The notes below the pieces were generated by a model, which was given only the letters and a program-made list of their open reading frames with translations, did no database searches and was not told where the DNA came from. This document shows positions 32,691-45,011 of a stretch of 64,000 nt of DNA, one piece after another. Each line of letters starts with the position of its first letter. Position 1 is the first letter of the stretch. This DNA is from Onchidella celtica (lineage: Eukaryota > Mollusca > Gastropoda > Systellommatophora > Onchidiidae), in NCBI GenBank assembly GCA_963931925.1, contig OZ007569.1, positions 44,522,021 to 44,586,020 of the forward strand, written 5' to 3'. A program made the translations under genes and the position numbers.

Positions 32691-33294
32691 TGGCCCCTTC
32701 ATTGCGCCCTATGAATATATATCGATATGTGGGCGTATCGTCCCTTATGTTGAAGGACGAGGCCTAATATATTGTCAGGATTAATGCAGTCCTTTTCAGA
32801 TCTATTCTTTTCACATAATGAGGGGGAAGTCAAGATGACAAGATAATGTGCTTATATTGTCATCAGAAATAAGAAATGGCATTGCATACTGCTAATCTTA
32901 AACTGTAATGTTCAATTTAGAAACCGAAAGGAGTCTAGGATTTGATGAATAAAATTTGAATAGTATTCTGGTGAACATAATACTGGTGAGTATAGTGTCA
33001 TCTTAGTATACACACACAGCCTGCCTCTTATCAGGACCTCATTCGCCCATTTCCTCCCCTTTTGAAAACACACCCATTAACTCATTTTGTGTTGTCTTTG
33101 TGAAGATCATTCTGTGAGATCATATTCAAGATTATTGTGCTTGTGGATAAAGTGTATTTCCCTTAAAGGCCCTTTCATCCAGTTGTTCAGTGCAGTAAAT
33201 TCTTTTAAATATAGATATATAGAGGATGTTGCATGATAAGTGACCGTATTCTAGGAACAACACAATAGTATCAAGTTATAGAGAATTTAATTTT
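32691..33294. other. Intergenic, no gene seen
   Basis: AT-rich sequence downstream of receptor pseudogene 3, nothing recognised. Confidence 0.4.
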
Positions 33295-34225
33295 TTCTTT
33301 ATCTAAGTCAATAGCTCTGTCTAGTGAGGATGCACCACTGTTACAATACAGTAGCAGATAACGGGAAATTCTACTTAAGTAGACATTTCCTGATATGAGC
33401 ACATTCAGTAATTCAAACTTGTCATTATGTTTTTTCAGTGGACTGGTTTTATAGATCTGCCTTGACAACTTTTTTTTACATTCCTTTTGTAATTTTTTTC
33501 CTTTTTAGTGAGACGGAAAGGTAAAGGTGTCAGGAAATATGCTCCCAAATTGCTTTGTTTTTGGTACTGAAGATGATATAACGTCACAGGAAGGTTTTGA
33601 CATATTAAGTAACAAACTCTTCTATATCATGACCTGGCCGTCATAATCTCATGATTAGGAGTGGTTTTCTGATGTACAAACTAGTACATGAAATACATTT
33701 TGTGGACTCATTGTTGTAGCATATTATGGTCCTACAAAACGTAACAGCTAAGTAGACATGCAGAGAATGTGAGCCGTCTCCTCCTGCCTTCCTACTGATT
33801 TAAGTTTCAGATTCTAACCATGCCATCTCTCGACATTGTATGTAATTTTTTTCTCCTTCTGAGGCTGAACGTATTTTGTACTTTCTATGCGATAACAGTA
33901 AGATAGCAATATTCTCCCACGGATGTGAAAAACGAGAATTCAGTTTGTCCTAAGGAGACTGTCAATATTTTTTTAATCAGCCACATCAGCTAATCAATCA
34001 GTGAACTGCACAGATTTTATATGGACCAAAAGTAAATTGAATTTGTATCAATAAATCAAAAGATTAAAATCAATAAAAAATTAAATAAATAAGAAGAAAG
34101 GCAATGACATTGCATTTTCTATTAAAATCTAGATATATTAAATCAATTTCAGAAGCAATTAAATGTGATGCCAACAGGTGTATTTTTCATCCAGAGATGC
34201 ACCAGTCTGGGATCTGGCATTACTT
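33295..34225 (-). repeat. 3' flank of receptor pseudogene 3, inverted copy of 18168-18720
   Basis: Two matching blocks, 33295-33660 and 34118-34225, are separated by about 450 bp that are mostly absent from the other copy. Confidence 0.75.
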
Positions 34226-34242
34226 GGTACCGTTCTCAGTAT

Positions 34243-35278
34243 TTAATCACCGGTGACTCTGGAGATCAAATATCCCACACAAAAAATAGTAGAAAATGTT
34301 TTCCTGTAGGTCTTATTCAAAGTAATGTAGACAAAGAAATTGACGGAGGCGTTCAAGGCACTCAGTAAAAATAAAATATTTACCATCATCACAAAAACAT
34401 CACGATATTTGCCATTAATGTCGTATCCGGGTACCAGATGTCTGACGTACGCCGTTACCATTGCTGGAGTGTTACATACAATGAACACACAAGATAACGT
34501 ACACACAACTGCGATCGGTCTCACATATTTTCTTGAAAGAGTAGAATTTGCCACTTTTACTATTGGCGTATCGTTTTTATTCAGTGTAAAAACATGTTTC
34601 GAGCTTTGTGAGTTTTCATGTTTTTCAAAATGTCGAGATGTGGAATGTTTTTGAAACTGACTTGATTTTCGAAGTCCCATAATCATCACAACAGTATTGA
34701 TAAAAATCACAACTTCAGCAACTGTGGGCAGCACAAGAATGTTAGTTAGATCTTGAACCATTTCTGCCCGAGAGCCCCACTCTGTAACGCCGATGGTCGT
34801 CTTCGTTACGTTGAAATTCTCATCAAAATAGGCTTTCAGTTTTAATGATGCAAACATCGGTACAGAATCTAGAATACACAGAATCCAAATAATGCTTAAA
34901 GCGGGGACTGCTCGGCGTACAGAGAAAAGAAATTGCACACGTAGAGGAGCGATAACACAAAAACATCTCTCCAGTGATAATAATATTGTAGTCACAGTGG
35001 AGACCTGAAAAAACATTGCACTTATCCTAGCCAGAACATAGATCTGAAATGCTTCATAGTGAACAGGGCTTGAGGGAAACAGAAATCGCAAAATGCTAAA
35101 TGAGTAAAAAAATAAACGCCCAGACTAACACCAACAAATCAGAGATGGACAAAGACAGCAAAGTCAATGTAACGTTGTTTGTTCTGTAATCTTGTCTGAG
35201 AAACACAACAATGTTAGAGACATTCAATAAAATTCCTACAAAACAGATAGAAATAATTACTGGTGTAAAGACATCCAT
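34243..35278 (-). pseudogene. Receptor 3: subfamily A GPCR with a one-base frameshift
   Basis: All seven helices are recognisable. The reading starts MDVFTPVIIS, passes RTNNVTLTLLSLSISDLLVLVW, then breaks in a run of seven A on the plus strand (35106-35112), where one extra base shifts the frame within helix 2. The remaining 282 codons are open, with LERCFCV after helix 3, NVTK in loop 2, CNTPAMV in helix 6 and NASVNFFVY in helix 7. The tail has a second one-base insertion relative to paralogues, so the normal stop is read through and about nine extra residues follow (GYLISRVTGD end). Helix 3 entry has HYEAF, without cysteine. Both breaks involve single bases, one in a homopolymer, so a sequencing error must be excluded before calling the gene dead. 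Confidence 0.85.
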
Positions 35279-35283
35279 CTTTG

Positions 35284-35340
35284 TCAGATCGCATTGTCCC
35301 CCTCAGATCGCATTGTCCCTCTCAGGTCGCATTGTCCCCC
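35284..35340. repeat. 19-bp tandem repeat x 3 directly upstream of the receptor 3 start codon
   Basis: The unit TCAGATCGCATTGTCCCCC is repeated three times with two substitutions, ending 5 bp before the ATG on the minus strand. No other receptor copy here has it. Confidence 0.95.
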
Positions 35341-35499
35341 TTGATACTAACTCCTAAAAACATTTTATTTCCTGTGTTATTTCGGAAGTTTTGAAAAAAA
35401 AAAAAAAACATGAAACGTCAAGAAAACTAAGAACTCCGACTAAGGAATACAGCACCAGCTGATGTCTGAGTATTTGGATGTTGGATGATTCATTCGTTG

Positions 35500-36300
35500 T
35501 TGGGTGAATTATGGTAGGATAGATGCGACATTTAGCCTATTCATGTCCGCAGCCATATTGGTCACGGTAAATACACAGTCCTACTATGATTGGTGTACTT
35601 ATGTCTGATGTCTGTACCAACGTCTAATCTTAGTCTTTGATCACAGGGTGTGCTATGTCTATGATAAAAGGTGCACGATACTTCACTGAATCAATTATTT
35701 AGCAGAATCTTGTCTTTGTTGCCGGTGTCTGGATCATAGTTCTTTTAAATGACAGCTAGGAATCGGGTTTTTGTTTGACCATTCTCTGCTTATTATTTAG
35801 TTGGTATCCATCGTTTTGTACCAGATCATTGTAAAAGAAGGTTACATGAGTGGCAATTGGCGGTTGCAAAAATAATTTTGAATTGACCCACTCTGCACGA
35901 TTAGTGAGTGTTGGTAAATGATTTGGCCCTATCGTTCTCTTAACTATGGGAACCTTTCAATTATGCATTTTGATAAATGAACATTATTCTACAGGTAGTT
36001 TTAGTGAATTAGGTGGAGAAAATCCTTCATTCAACGCCCCACTTCAAAGTTTGTTTTCTGTAAAATTAATGTACAACCAAGTATTGTCTTGTAAAATGAC
36101 CTTATTATAATATTATTCTTGACATTTTTTACTCCAATATTTCTCCTTAGTAACTATGAAGAAGATACTAGCAAAGGTAGATCACTATACTTAAACAGAC
36201 TCAGAAACTAAAGACATGCCTGGCTTTGAAATGCTTAGGTACTAGGTAAATAAAGAGATAAGTAAAATGCAGAACAGGCAGACACAATGCCTGGCATTTT
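35500..36300 (-). repeat. 5' flank of receptor 3, homologous to flanks of receptors 1 and 4 and to 28030-28750
   Basis: It contains the conserved ATAATTGATTCAGTGA block (about 35680-35698) and the TTACCGTG block (about 35560-35572) seen upstream of receptor 1, then the GAACTAAAGACATGC-like region shared with the orphan flank. No gene seen. Confidence 0.65.
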
Positions 36301-36990
36301 ACTGACAGATCTTCCATAGCTGAATAGTTTTCACAGTCAGGCAATTTATAATGCAACCTCAAATTAAGATAATATTGGTAAGTGTTCACTGTAGACTGTT
36401 AATGATGGAAAGTCAACAAATGCAATACTTCTATCTACTGATTCAGAATTATGATTTATTTATTCATTGTGCTGAAATGTTCCTTTCAGGGTGAGAAAAA
36501 ACTTTATATAAATGGTCAACAGTTATTTTTTTTTACCTGAACGGTACATGGTGAAAGGCTAGATAATATTGAGAAGTACTAAACTGCCAAAGTTGATAAG
36601 GCAGTTACAGTTCTATTATAATTATTGAGAGTCATAAATGACTGAAGCATTAAGGTGCTGTGATGAAGAAGATTCGAAAGGAACACTGAAGAAAACGAGC
36701 ATCTTCGCACCAGAAATACAAAGAATGCTATTGTAAACCAGGGTTAGGCAGACTTTTTACACATCACCATCAGCCCCGTGTGAAGTGGGCAGCATTTATA
36801 AATAACTCGAATAGCTCTACATTTCTTCAATTAAAAATTTAGTTTAAAAAAACACCAATGACATTGTTGCTCCTGAATATATTTTCGTGGGGCAGGTTGA
36901 AATAGTCCATTACACTTAATTTGATTCATTGGAGATTAATGGAAGTGGTTAAGTGTTATTTTGTCAAGAACTTGTTGGCACCATGCATTC
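36301..36990. other. Intergenic, no gene seen
   Basis: No remnant of the missing 3' half of receptor 4 was recognised here. Confidence 0.4.
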
Positions 36991-36995
36991 CTCAA

Positions 36996-37573
36996 AAAAT
37001 CACAACTTCAGCAATTGTGTTCAGCAGAAGGATGTTGCTGATATTCTGAACCATTTCTACCTGAGGTCTCCACTCTGCAACGTCAAGGGTCACTTTAGTA
37101 ACGTTGAAATTCTCATCAAAATACATTGTCAGTTTTAAAGAGGCCAATATGGGTACAGAACTTAAGATACAGAGAAGCCAAATAATGATCAAAAAGAGGC
37201 GTGTTCGAGATACAGAAAAGAGAAATTGCACACGAAGTGGAGTGATAACACACAGACATCTTTCCAGTGACACCAATATGGTAGTCACAATGGAGACGTG
37301 AAAAAACATTGAACTCATCCTAGCCAGAACATAATTGTGAAATGCTACATAATGTACAGGACTTGAGGGTAGCAGCACACGGAATATATTAAATATGTAA
37401 AAAATGAATGCCCAGACCAATATCCAGAAATCAGAGATGGACAAAGAAAGTAAAGTTAATGTAACATTGTTGGTTTTATAATCTTGTTTGAGAAAAATAA
37501 CAACATTAGAGACATTCAGTAAAATCCCCATAAAGCAGACAGATATATTAATTGGTTGGATGATATTATCCAT
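36996..37573 (-). pseudogene. Receptor 4: 3'-truncated subfamily A GPCR fragment
   Basis: An open 193-codon fragment covers helices 1 to 5: MDNIIQPINISVCFMG at the start, SISDFWILVW in helix 2, LERCLCVITPLRVQFLF after helix 3, NVTK in loop 2, and AEVVIF at the beginning of helix 5, where similarity stops abruptly at about 36996. Everything from helix 5 onward (third loop, helices 6 and 7, tail) is missing. The break is clean with no repeat at the junction, so it is more likely a deletion or an incomplete duplication than gradual decay. A five-helix product would not be expected to signal. Confidence 0.88.
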
Positions 37574-37699
37574 TTTTCTTAGAGCGCCTTACTCTCCTTC
37601 TTACTATTTCCTTACTATGATATTTCTCTGTTATTTCAAAAAGCAAATTTTAAGTAGAGAAAACCCCACAAAACTAGGAAACGCAACACTGCCAAAATA

Positions 37700-39700
37700 A
37701 ACGCAGGTCATCAATGAGTCGTTTGATACTCATTTATGGAAAAATAGACATGACAATAATTCATGTCCACACTGACATCGACCACGGTAATGACGTGCAT
37801 TTGTTCACTTACGTTTGATGTTTTGTATCAACGTACAATCTTATTCCCTGATCACACAGTACTCTCCATCTTTCATTAAACCAATTCTATATCACTATGT
37901 TGCCACTATCCACAGTGCCATCAATCACAAGTTCTTCTAAATGACCTCTAAGAATCGGGTTGTTAAGTAACCATTCTTTCCTCACTATCTAGTGGGAATA
38001 ATTTATAGCCATATATTCGTACAAGATCTTCTTGAGAGATGTTTACTTTAAATAAAATCAATTTTGAATTGATGTCCCCCTTAAGATATGCCGGTGATGG
38101 GAAATAATTCTGTACTGTCATTCTTTTGAATGTGCCAAACGTTCAATTGCGCTTCCTGATACAGAAATATCTTTCCATTGATTTGGCGAATTAGGTGGAA
38201 AATTAAACTGTACGCAGAGAGAGCCTTTATTCAAAGCACCACTTCAAAGTTTGTTTCAAGTAAAATAATTAAAAGGCAATTGTTCTTTCATAAAATCACA
38301 ATAAAGATATGACACGTCACCGGTAGATATCCTCCTGCAGGACAGAGATCGTTTAAAGCTTAGAGTTTACAATGAGAAGATTTTAGATGAAAGATTTTTG
38401 ACTCAGTTTTCTATATAAAACTTATTCCATCCCCCTCCTCCCCTCCCGACGAATTTGCTGGGATATTTTATTTTTACTGTTTGCGGGGTGGTACGAAATC
38501 TGACTGGTTATTTTGGTAGACAACTTACATAGATAATCATCGCCATTTTGTCCCTCCCAGGGCAAGAGAGATTCATAAAAACATAATAGTTCTTTCTGGA
38601 TTGATACGCAATGAACAGGTACATAATGGAGCAAAAACACTAAAATGTTAGTCAGAACAGCACATTTACAGCATGGCTGTGGGTCATAAGTAACTGGGGG
38701 CAGTAAAACACTGTGATAACGAAACCAGGGTGCCCATTTGCACTTATCAGCAAAGAAAGAGTGTTATTCTAGTCTGTCTTCGGATTGGTGGAAGCAACAG
38801 GGAGTGAACAGCAACAATTTTGACCATGGCGACGCTGAAGTGGATGACGTTAAAACCATTTTGGCTACCACAGACCCACGAAGAAAACACACGAACGGCC
38901 ACAATGGACAGTGAAAATCCATTGTTTGTGTTTAGCTCTATAAAGAGTCTTTTAAGACAAAACAGTACTGCGCTATGCACAGTTCTCAAAAGCCGAAATA
39001 ATAAAGTAAATCTATCGCAGTCAGCAGTGACTATTGAATGTAATTCCGTGCCTTAATCCCGAAAGTCAAACTACTGACTGGGTCCCATTGGATGCCGAGA
39101 AAATGTAACATTTATTACCCGTGGGGTACTGTGAAGATTTTTTTTAAACATTTTAAGGATGATTTAACACCACGGTTGAAATGCTGCGCAAATTTATGTC
39201 GAGTGCATCGAATTCCACGAGGAACAGGACATAGTGCGGAAAAAAAAAATATCAAAGGACAAGACATGAAATTCATTTGAGCCAAAATTCAAACCACGAG
39301 GGCGTGTAAGGAAGGGGAGGGAGGCTGTGGATGGAGGGGGACTCCACATAAAACCAGTAATAATATAGTGTGTTGTCATCAGTGACTTTTTCTAACGCTC
39401 ATCATTGACTGTCATGACTATAGGCAGAGATTATCTTGGTGGTGTGCCAAAATATCTTCTTTTTTTTTTTCTTAAATTGTTTAGGGATCATAAAAGTGAA
39501 ATTATATCTCGTCAATAGGGAGGGAAGAATGGTTTCCCTTACTACATCATTCTTCCTCCTGGGCCGATGAAAGATTGTTAAAATTTGGCTCTGAGTAAAT
39601 ATAAAACCAAACAAGCAGAAAATAAATAACCACATAAATAAATAAATAAACATTTATCATATTTTTACGATCACTAATTAAAAGCCGTGATCTCAATCAT
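37700..39700 (-). repeat. 5' flank of receptor 4 and further duplicated non-coding DNA
   Basis: It carries the CATTACCGTGGTCGATGTCAGTG-type block (about 37767-37790), then DNA matching 35760-36290 and 28030-29600. A 76-79-codon frame (38820-39056) with a good start context (GACCATGG) was noted but has no domain and cannot be supported as a gene. Confidence 0.55.
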
Positions 39701-40159
39701 GTCTATAGAATTAATGAATCAGATCAAGATTTCCTTATAAAAAATCTCCGTTTATTTGATCGTAAAGTCGACATTTTTAACAAGAAATCGCAGATGCCCA
39801 TGAAAAATGAAAAGAAAAACGAATGACTCAGACACTAAAATTTGCGGAAACTGAGTCAGAATAGTCAAATTTGCTTCAGAAGTGATTAGTGTAATAAATA
39901 GTGGTTAAAGCAAAAAATAAAAAAGCTATCGAGTGTTTACTTGTTATAATGCCATTTCTTTTTTTTTTTTGCACAAATGAGGATTAATGATTCACATGGA
40001 TAGGAATTTGAGGTCATGTTATTTGTGAGCCTTGTGCAACTCAGTCAATGAAATGCGTGGCGAATGAAAGAAATCCCCTGTATAAAACTTTGTACCATCA
40101 GCAGAAACAAACGCTGCTGTGAGAGTAGACAGATGAAACAACAAATAAATTAGAAAAAG
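39701..40159. other. Intergenic, no gene seen
   Basis: AT-rich, nothing recognised. Confidence 0.4.
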
Positions 40160-40213
40160 AATGAATGAATGAATGAATGAATGAATGAATGAATGAATGA
40201 ATGAATGAATAAA
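40160..40213. repeat. (ATGA)n tetranucleotide microsatellite
   Basis: About 13 uninterrupted units, ending in two AATA variants. Confidence 0.95.
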
Positions 40214-40219
40214 TAAGAA

Positions 40220-42400
40220 TCCCTTTATTATCCCATGAGGGAAATTTTCTTTCAAGAGCATTATTTTTAGAGTACATACATGGTACACACATCTTACGCA
40301 TCATTACATAAACATAATTATTATCATAACTAAAAAATTCAAGCACAGGCATACACAAAGTGACGTGGTAAAGAACCTTAGTGAAATATGGCACACATCT
40401 CACTATGATGTCTTGTTGAGACCAATTATTGTGGATGGCGATTTCTGTTGCTCCCTGAGGATTTAAAAATTTGATGAAACATAAAGACAAGAGATATCAA
40501 AGTGTTTTATCTTATATAAAATACTGGAAAACGTATTTGTGTTTGAGAGTCAGGAGTGGAAGAAATGACTGGGTTTTGATAAAGATTTATACTTGATTTT
40601 ACGCTTGATTTAGTTTGGATTAATTCTTACGAATGGCCGTATACCGTCATCTGTAGTCTCTGGCTTTTTTCAGTCCATTGAATTTGCTAACATGGTACAC
40701 GTGTACTTGTGATTTCGGACACAAATAATGAGCTCTAAGAAAATGGACAGGGTAATCATTTGGAGATAATCATATTTATGTCCGGGGGTCGGGATGGGAA
40801 AACACACTAAACATACATTGCCGCACTAACACTGTCAGTTTTGCCTCGCCCCTGCCCTGGAGCCAGGAGCTTGCATCCAAAGATTATGGGCCTGTTTGAA
40901 TTGCTCTGATAGGATATTACTTCTTATTTTCTTTTACACTTTGTTTTGATACTGCTACTGCAGCCAGTCTGAGAACCTATTTCTCACTTAGTTTTTCATA
41001 ACTACTTTTTACAGGAGATACCTGCGTCTTCTACCCATTATCTAAGAGTAGTATGGCAGTGTGAGTGGAGAGCTTAAATCAGGCGTGAAGGTGTAAAGAT
41101 TTCAAAACTCCTGATTCAAAACCCAATCCGGTTTTTCGGGGTGTTTTTTTTTAATGCACTCACTCATACCTAACTTACTAGGAATCTGGACATTATCTCC
41201 CATCTAACCTGATTGTACTGAAAAATGGCACAAAATGCAAAGAAAATAAACAAACAAAGAAACAAAAATTAACTCGTCATCCGGATTTTTAAAAAGTTAC
41301 TTTGTAGTGTCCATTCTTTATATCCAGTTTATCCAGGCCAATTTTGAATTGAGATTTTTTCTTTTCTTTAGAATCGTAATTTATGCATTATGCTCTATTA
41401 TTTCAATGTCCTCTAACATCTCTGTGAAATTTCAAGGATAAACATCAGTTCAAATTTGAATGCTGGAATCAAATAAGTGAAATTCATTTTCGGAATTTAT
41501 GTGTGTTCTTCTCACTGCCAGTGTCGACCACAGTAACTGAAGTACACACAGCTAATACACTCTCTATTGTCGAGCATAACAACATCATCAGTTGCCAATC
41601 TCCCGATTCATAAAAGCAGCCCTTCCTATGTGATTATAACGTAATCACTTTTCACCTAAGTTTACACTGGGCGCAATGTTCGCCCTAACAAAAGTTTCAG
41701 GGGAGTTATTCCATGTAAATGCACCGTTTTCATGTGCTTTTTTGAATTAATGTGTATCGCCGTGTTTCTTATTGCGGCAGGAAATTCAATGTTTCTGGGA
41801 CTTTCTGAACACCCAAAGGCAGAATGCTTTTAAAATGGAATGGTGTTTTGATGTAATATTTGTTATAAGGCAAATAATGAATGTTTAATCTGATGCTGTA
41901 TCCTCCAGTAAATATTACCTAGCTTGTTCATGTCGGTACTTTAAGGTTTCGCACGCACACACACACACAAAATTCAAAGAAAACGTTAAATATTGCCCGG
42001 CCACATGTCAGTTTGACCAGGACACTTGTTTAGAATGTCACTGCTTGTTTTTTGCACTCACCCATCACTACTCAACTTGCACCATACAACCTCTGACTTG
42101 ACAAATAATACAAACACAATTCCCAGGAAAGGAAGAACACTAGCTCTTGCCATTACACATCTGATACACACCCATACAGAAGATAGCACTAAATTGCAGT
42201 CCTCACCAAAACATCTCATCATTGGCTGTGGAACACGGAGAAACAATTTATATTGTGTGGACAATACAACAATTTAGACAAATCCCCCAAAAGTCACAAA
42301 AAACCAACATGAATGAATCGCTTTCATATAACGCAAAGTATGGTTAAGTAATCTCTTATCTTGTCTTGATAAACGTTTGCAGTATTCCCTCACAGATAAT
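40220..42400. other. Intergenic, with a flank-like block and a CA repeat
   Basis: No supported gene. About 41512-41560 (GCCAGTGTCGACCACAGTAAC, then AAGTACACACA) resembles the receptor 4 upstream block in the same orientation, but no receptor lies to its left. A (CA)n tract sits at about 41954-41969. Confidence 0.4.
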
Positions 42401-42403
42401 TTG

Positions 42404-43431
42404 TTAAGATCTGGGCAGAGTAAAAAACAAAAACAAAAAACGAAAGGTTTGCCTGTAGTTCCTATTTAAAGTAATGTAGACAAAGAAATTGACAGAGGCA
42501 TTCAAAGTACTCAGTAAGAATGAAATGTCCATAGCCATCAAATACAAATCACGATGTTTGCCAGTGATAGCAAACCCAGGTACCAGCACTCCAATGTATA
42601 CGCTCACGATTGTTGGCGTATTACAAGGAATGAACACACAAGATAACGAACACACCAATGCCATTGGTCTGACATATTTTCTTGACATTGTAGAATTTGC
42701 AGTCTTTATTTTTTGTGTATCCCCTTTACTCATTATAGGAACATTTTTCCAACTCTGAGAGTTTTCTTGTGTTTCGGACTGTCGTGATGCGGAATGTTTT
42801 TGAATCTGACTGGATTTTTGAAGACCCATAATCATTACAACAGTATTGATAACAATCACAACTTCAGCAACTGTGGGCACCACAATGACGCTCGTGATAT
42901 TCTGAGCCGTTTCTACTTGAGATGTCCAATCTGTAATGCCAACGGTCACTTTAGAAACGCTGAAATTCTCATCAAAATACGCTGTCAGTGTTAAAGAGAC
43001 GAATATCGGTGCTGAATTTAATAGACACAGAATCCAAATGATGATCAAGGCGGTGGCAGTTCCAGGTAAAGAGAAAAGGAATTGCACACGAAGAGGGACA
43101 ATGACACACAGACATCTCTCTAGTGACACCAATACTGTAGTCACAGTAGAAATGTTAAAAAACATTGAACGTATTCTGAGAAATACATAGTTCTGAAAAG
43201 CTTCATAATGCACCGAGCCCGGCGGAAACAGTATAATTATGAAAGATACTAAATAACTGAAAAACAAAAGCTCAGACTAACGCCGAACAAATCAGAGATG
43301 GACAAAGACAGTAAAGTCAGTGTGACATTGTTGGTTCTGGAATCTCGTCTGAGAAACATAACAATGTTGGAGACATTCAGTAAAATTCCTACAAAGCAGA
43401 CAGAAATATTAATTGATGTAATAAAATCCAT
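42404..43431 (-). pseudogene. Receptor 5: subfamily A GPCR with multiple disruptions
   Basis: The start reads MDFITSINISVCFVGILLNV and continues through SISDLF, then the frame is lost at the end of helix 2 (about 43250-43300). The corrected frame also shows TGA where the paralogues have the conserved tryptophan of LVW, and further small indels precede the segment PPGSVHYEAF. From there a long open stretch carries LERCLCVIVPLRV, SVSKVTV in loop 2 (the NVT sequon is lost), CNTPTIV in helix 6 and NASVNFFVY in helix 7. The tail is diverged after NYRQTF, lacking the usual FC-K-x-F end. Several independent lesions make this a genuine pseudogene rather than a base-call problem. Confidence 0.88.
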
Positions 43432-43880
43432 CTTCAAAATCCCTTTCTTCTCCTTCTTTCTGTGTCCTAATATAATATTTTCCCCGCTATTTCGACCAAT
43501 TGAAATTTGAATGCAGAAAACATCCAAAGTTCTAGAAAATATATGTAGGAACGATTACATGTCATTGCAGGAAACAACAAAGCTCGTTAATATGTAGTTT
43601 GCTTCCGTTTTATTGCATGTGTTGGAGTTATTTATAATATTCACAAATCTGAGTAATTTTTTTTTCCTCAAATCATTTAAACAGTCCTAACAGTCAAACC
43701 TTTTCCAATACCTAAAAATGCCCATCACTATTAACTATGCTTGAAAAGTGCAATCACGACGCCAATGTTTACAGCATAAAATAGATAGCTGCACGCGTAA
43801 CTACTTACAAACAACGCACGACACGGGCGGAATACACTTTCCGATCGTTTGCGCTGTACTGACATAACAATGACCTGTGA
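43432..43880. other. 5' flank of receptor 5
   Basis: The first ~80 bp resemble the leader of receptor 4 (CTCCTTCTT, then TATTTC). Nothing else recognised. Confidence 0.4.
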
Positions 43881-44058
43881 TATTTTCATTGTTTGACCAA
43901 AAACATGAAGAGACCATCCTGTATTTAGAAAACATAAAAACCGATTGTGACAAACACGGCGGCTTCCAATGGGAAATTTCTAAAAGCAGTCAGTCCGTTG
44001 ACCTGATGAAAATTGCCAATGGCGAAATGATATCTGTCTAGTGAGTCTATCCTTATAT

Positions 44059-44540
44059 ACATACTAGCTGAGGTCCCCGGCCCTGCCCGGGGTAAATCGG
44101 TTTGAATATTAGTTTCAGTTCTGGGTGGATATTATGGACCTGCTTCATCTGGCCTGTTCCTATTTGTTTATTTTATTTTTGTTTGTTTGTTTTTAAATAA
44201 GTCTTACTGCTCTGCCTTTGTGAGTTGACACCCTGCGCATCCCGTACAACAGCATGATTTGCGCACGGGTTAGTGTGTTTGATAGTGAACACATCGCAGG
44301 AAGTGATAACGAAAACTTAAAGTGGCGAACCATGACTCGAAATAGCTCTAAATGATGGTGAAACAATAAATTTCAAAAAACAAAAAAAAAACTACATCGG
44401 TTTGAGACTTCTATTAAAAACTGTGCACCCTTACATCCATTCTGATGCACCATATAAAATTTGAAGTCTGAGTGCTGAGTGGTTCAGAAGCCTTTTGCAA
44501 CGAAAAATCTCAAGTCCACAAATATATATAGTATAGATAC
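44059..44540. mobile_element. Unclassified ~480-bp insertion present in U2 only
   Basis: U3 reads continuously from CCCTATATA into ACTTTACTACTTAA, whereas here the same two points are separated by about 480 bp beginning CATACTAGCTGAGGTCCCCG and ending TATATATAGTATAGATAC. The GC-rich palindrome near the left end (CCCCGGCCCTGCCCGGGG) and the TATATA flanks suggest a short retroposon or MITE. No coding capacity. Confidence 0.55.
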
Positions 44541-44811
44541 TTAACTACTTAACTGTAGATAGATCACAGATTTATGTGTATTGTGATAGTTCAGTTTATT
44601 AGAAACAAGTCCACGTAAGCACTCTGGCGACAAAAATGTAGAAACTTGTAGGTCGCAACATTCCTCCACAACATTGAGGACCGCAAACTGTCCCAGCAAA
44701 AATATTATTAGTACGTAGATAATAAGCATCCTTCACATTATTGAAGCAAATTTAAGGGCGGCGAGCCACCAGTCTGACGATTACACCAGCCTCGTTCTGT
44801 TTCACCCCTTA

Positions 44812-44848
44812 AGGCCTGTGTCCACTATTACGATATCAGAATTCTGAT
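44812..44848 (+). repeat. Left terminal inverted repeat of the Harbinger element (37 bp)
   Basis: Identical in inverted form to 49608-49644. Followed by AT-rich subterminal DNA with repeated TTCTGTTCTGATTTC motifs. Confidence 0.95.
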
Positions 44849-45011
44849 TTCCCCTCAAAACTTTGCAGAAAGTCCGTTGCGTTTACACAATTACAAAATC
44901 AGAACGAAACTGCGTGCTTTCTGCTTTCTGTTCTGATTTCCCCTCCGAATTCGAAAATAGAACTGTTTCTATTTTCTGTTCTGATTTCGGAATCCTTGAC
45001 CCAGCTTTAAA

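Noticed and set aside
38820..39056. 79-codon frame with a strong start context
   Set aside because: No domain, homologue or exon structure is recognisable, and an open minus-strand frame overlaps it. Left as intergenic.
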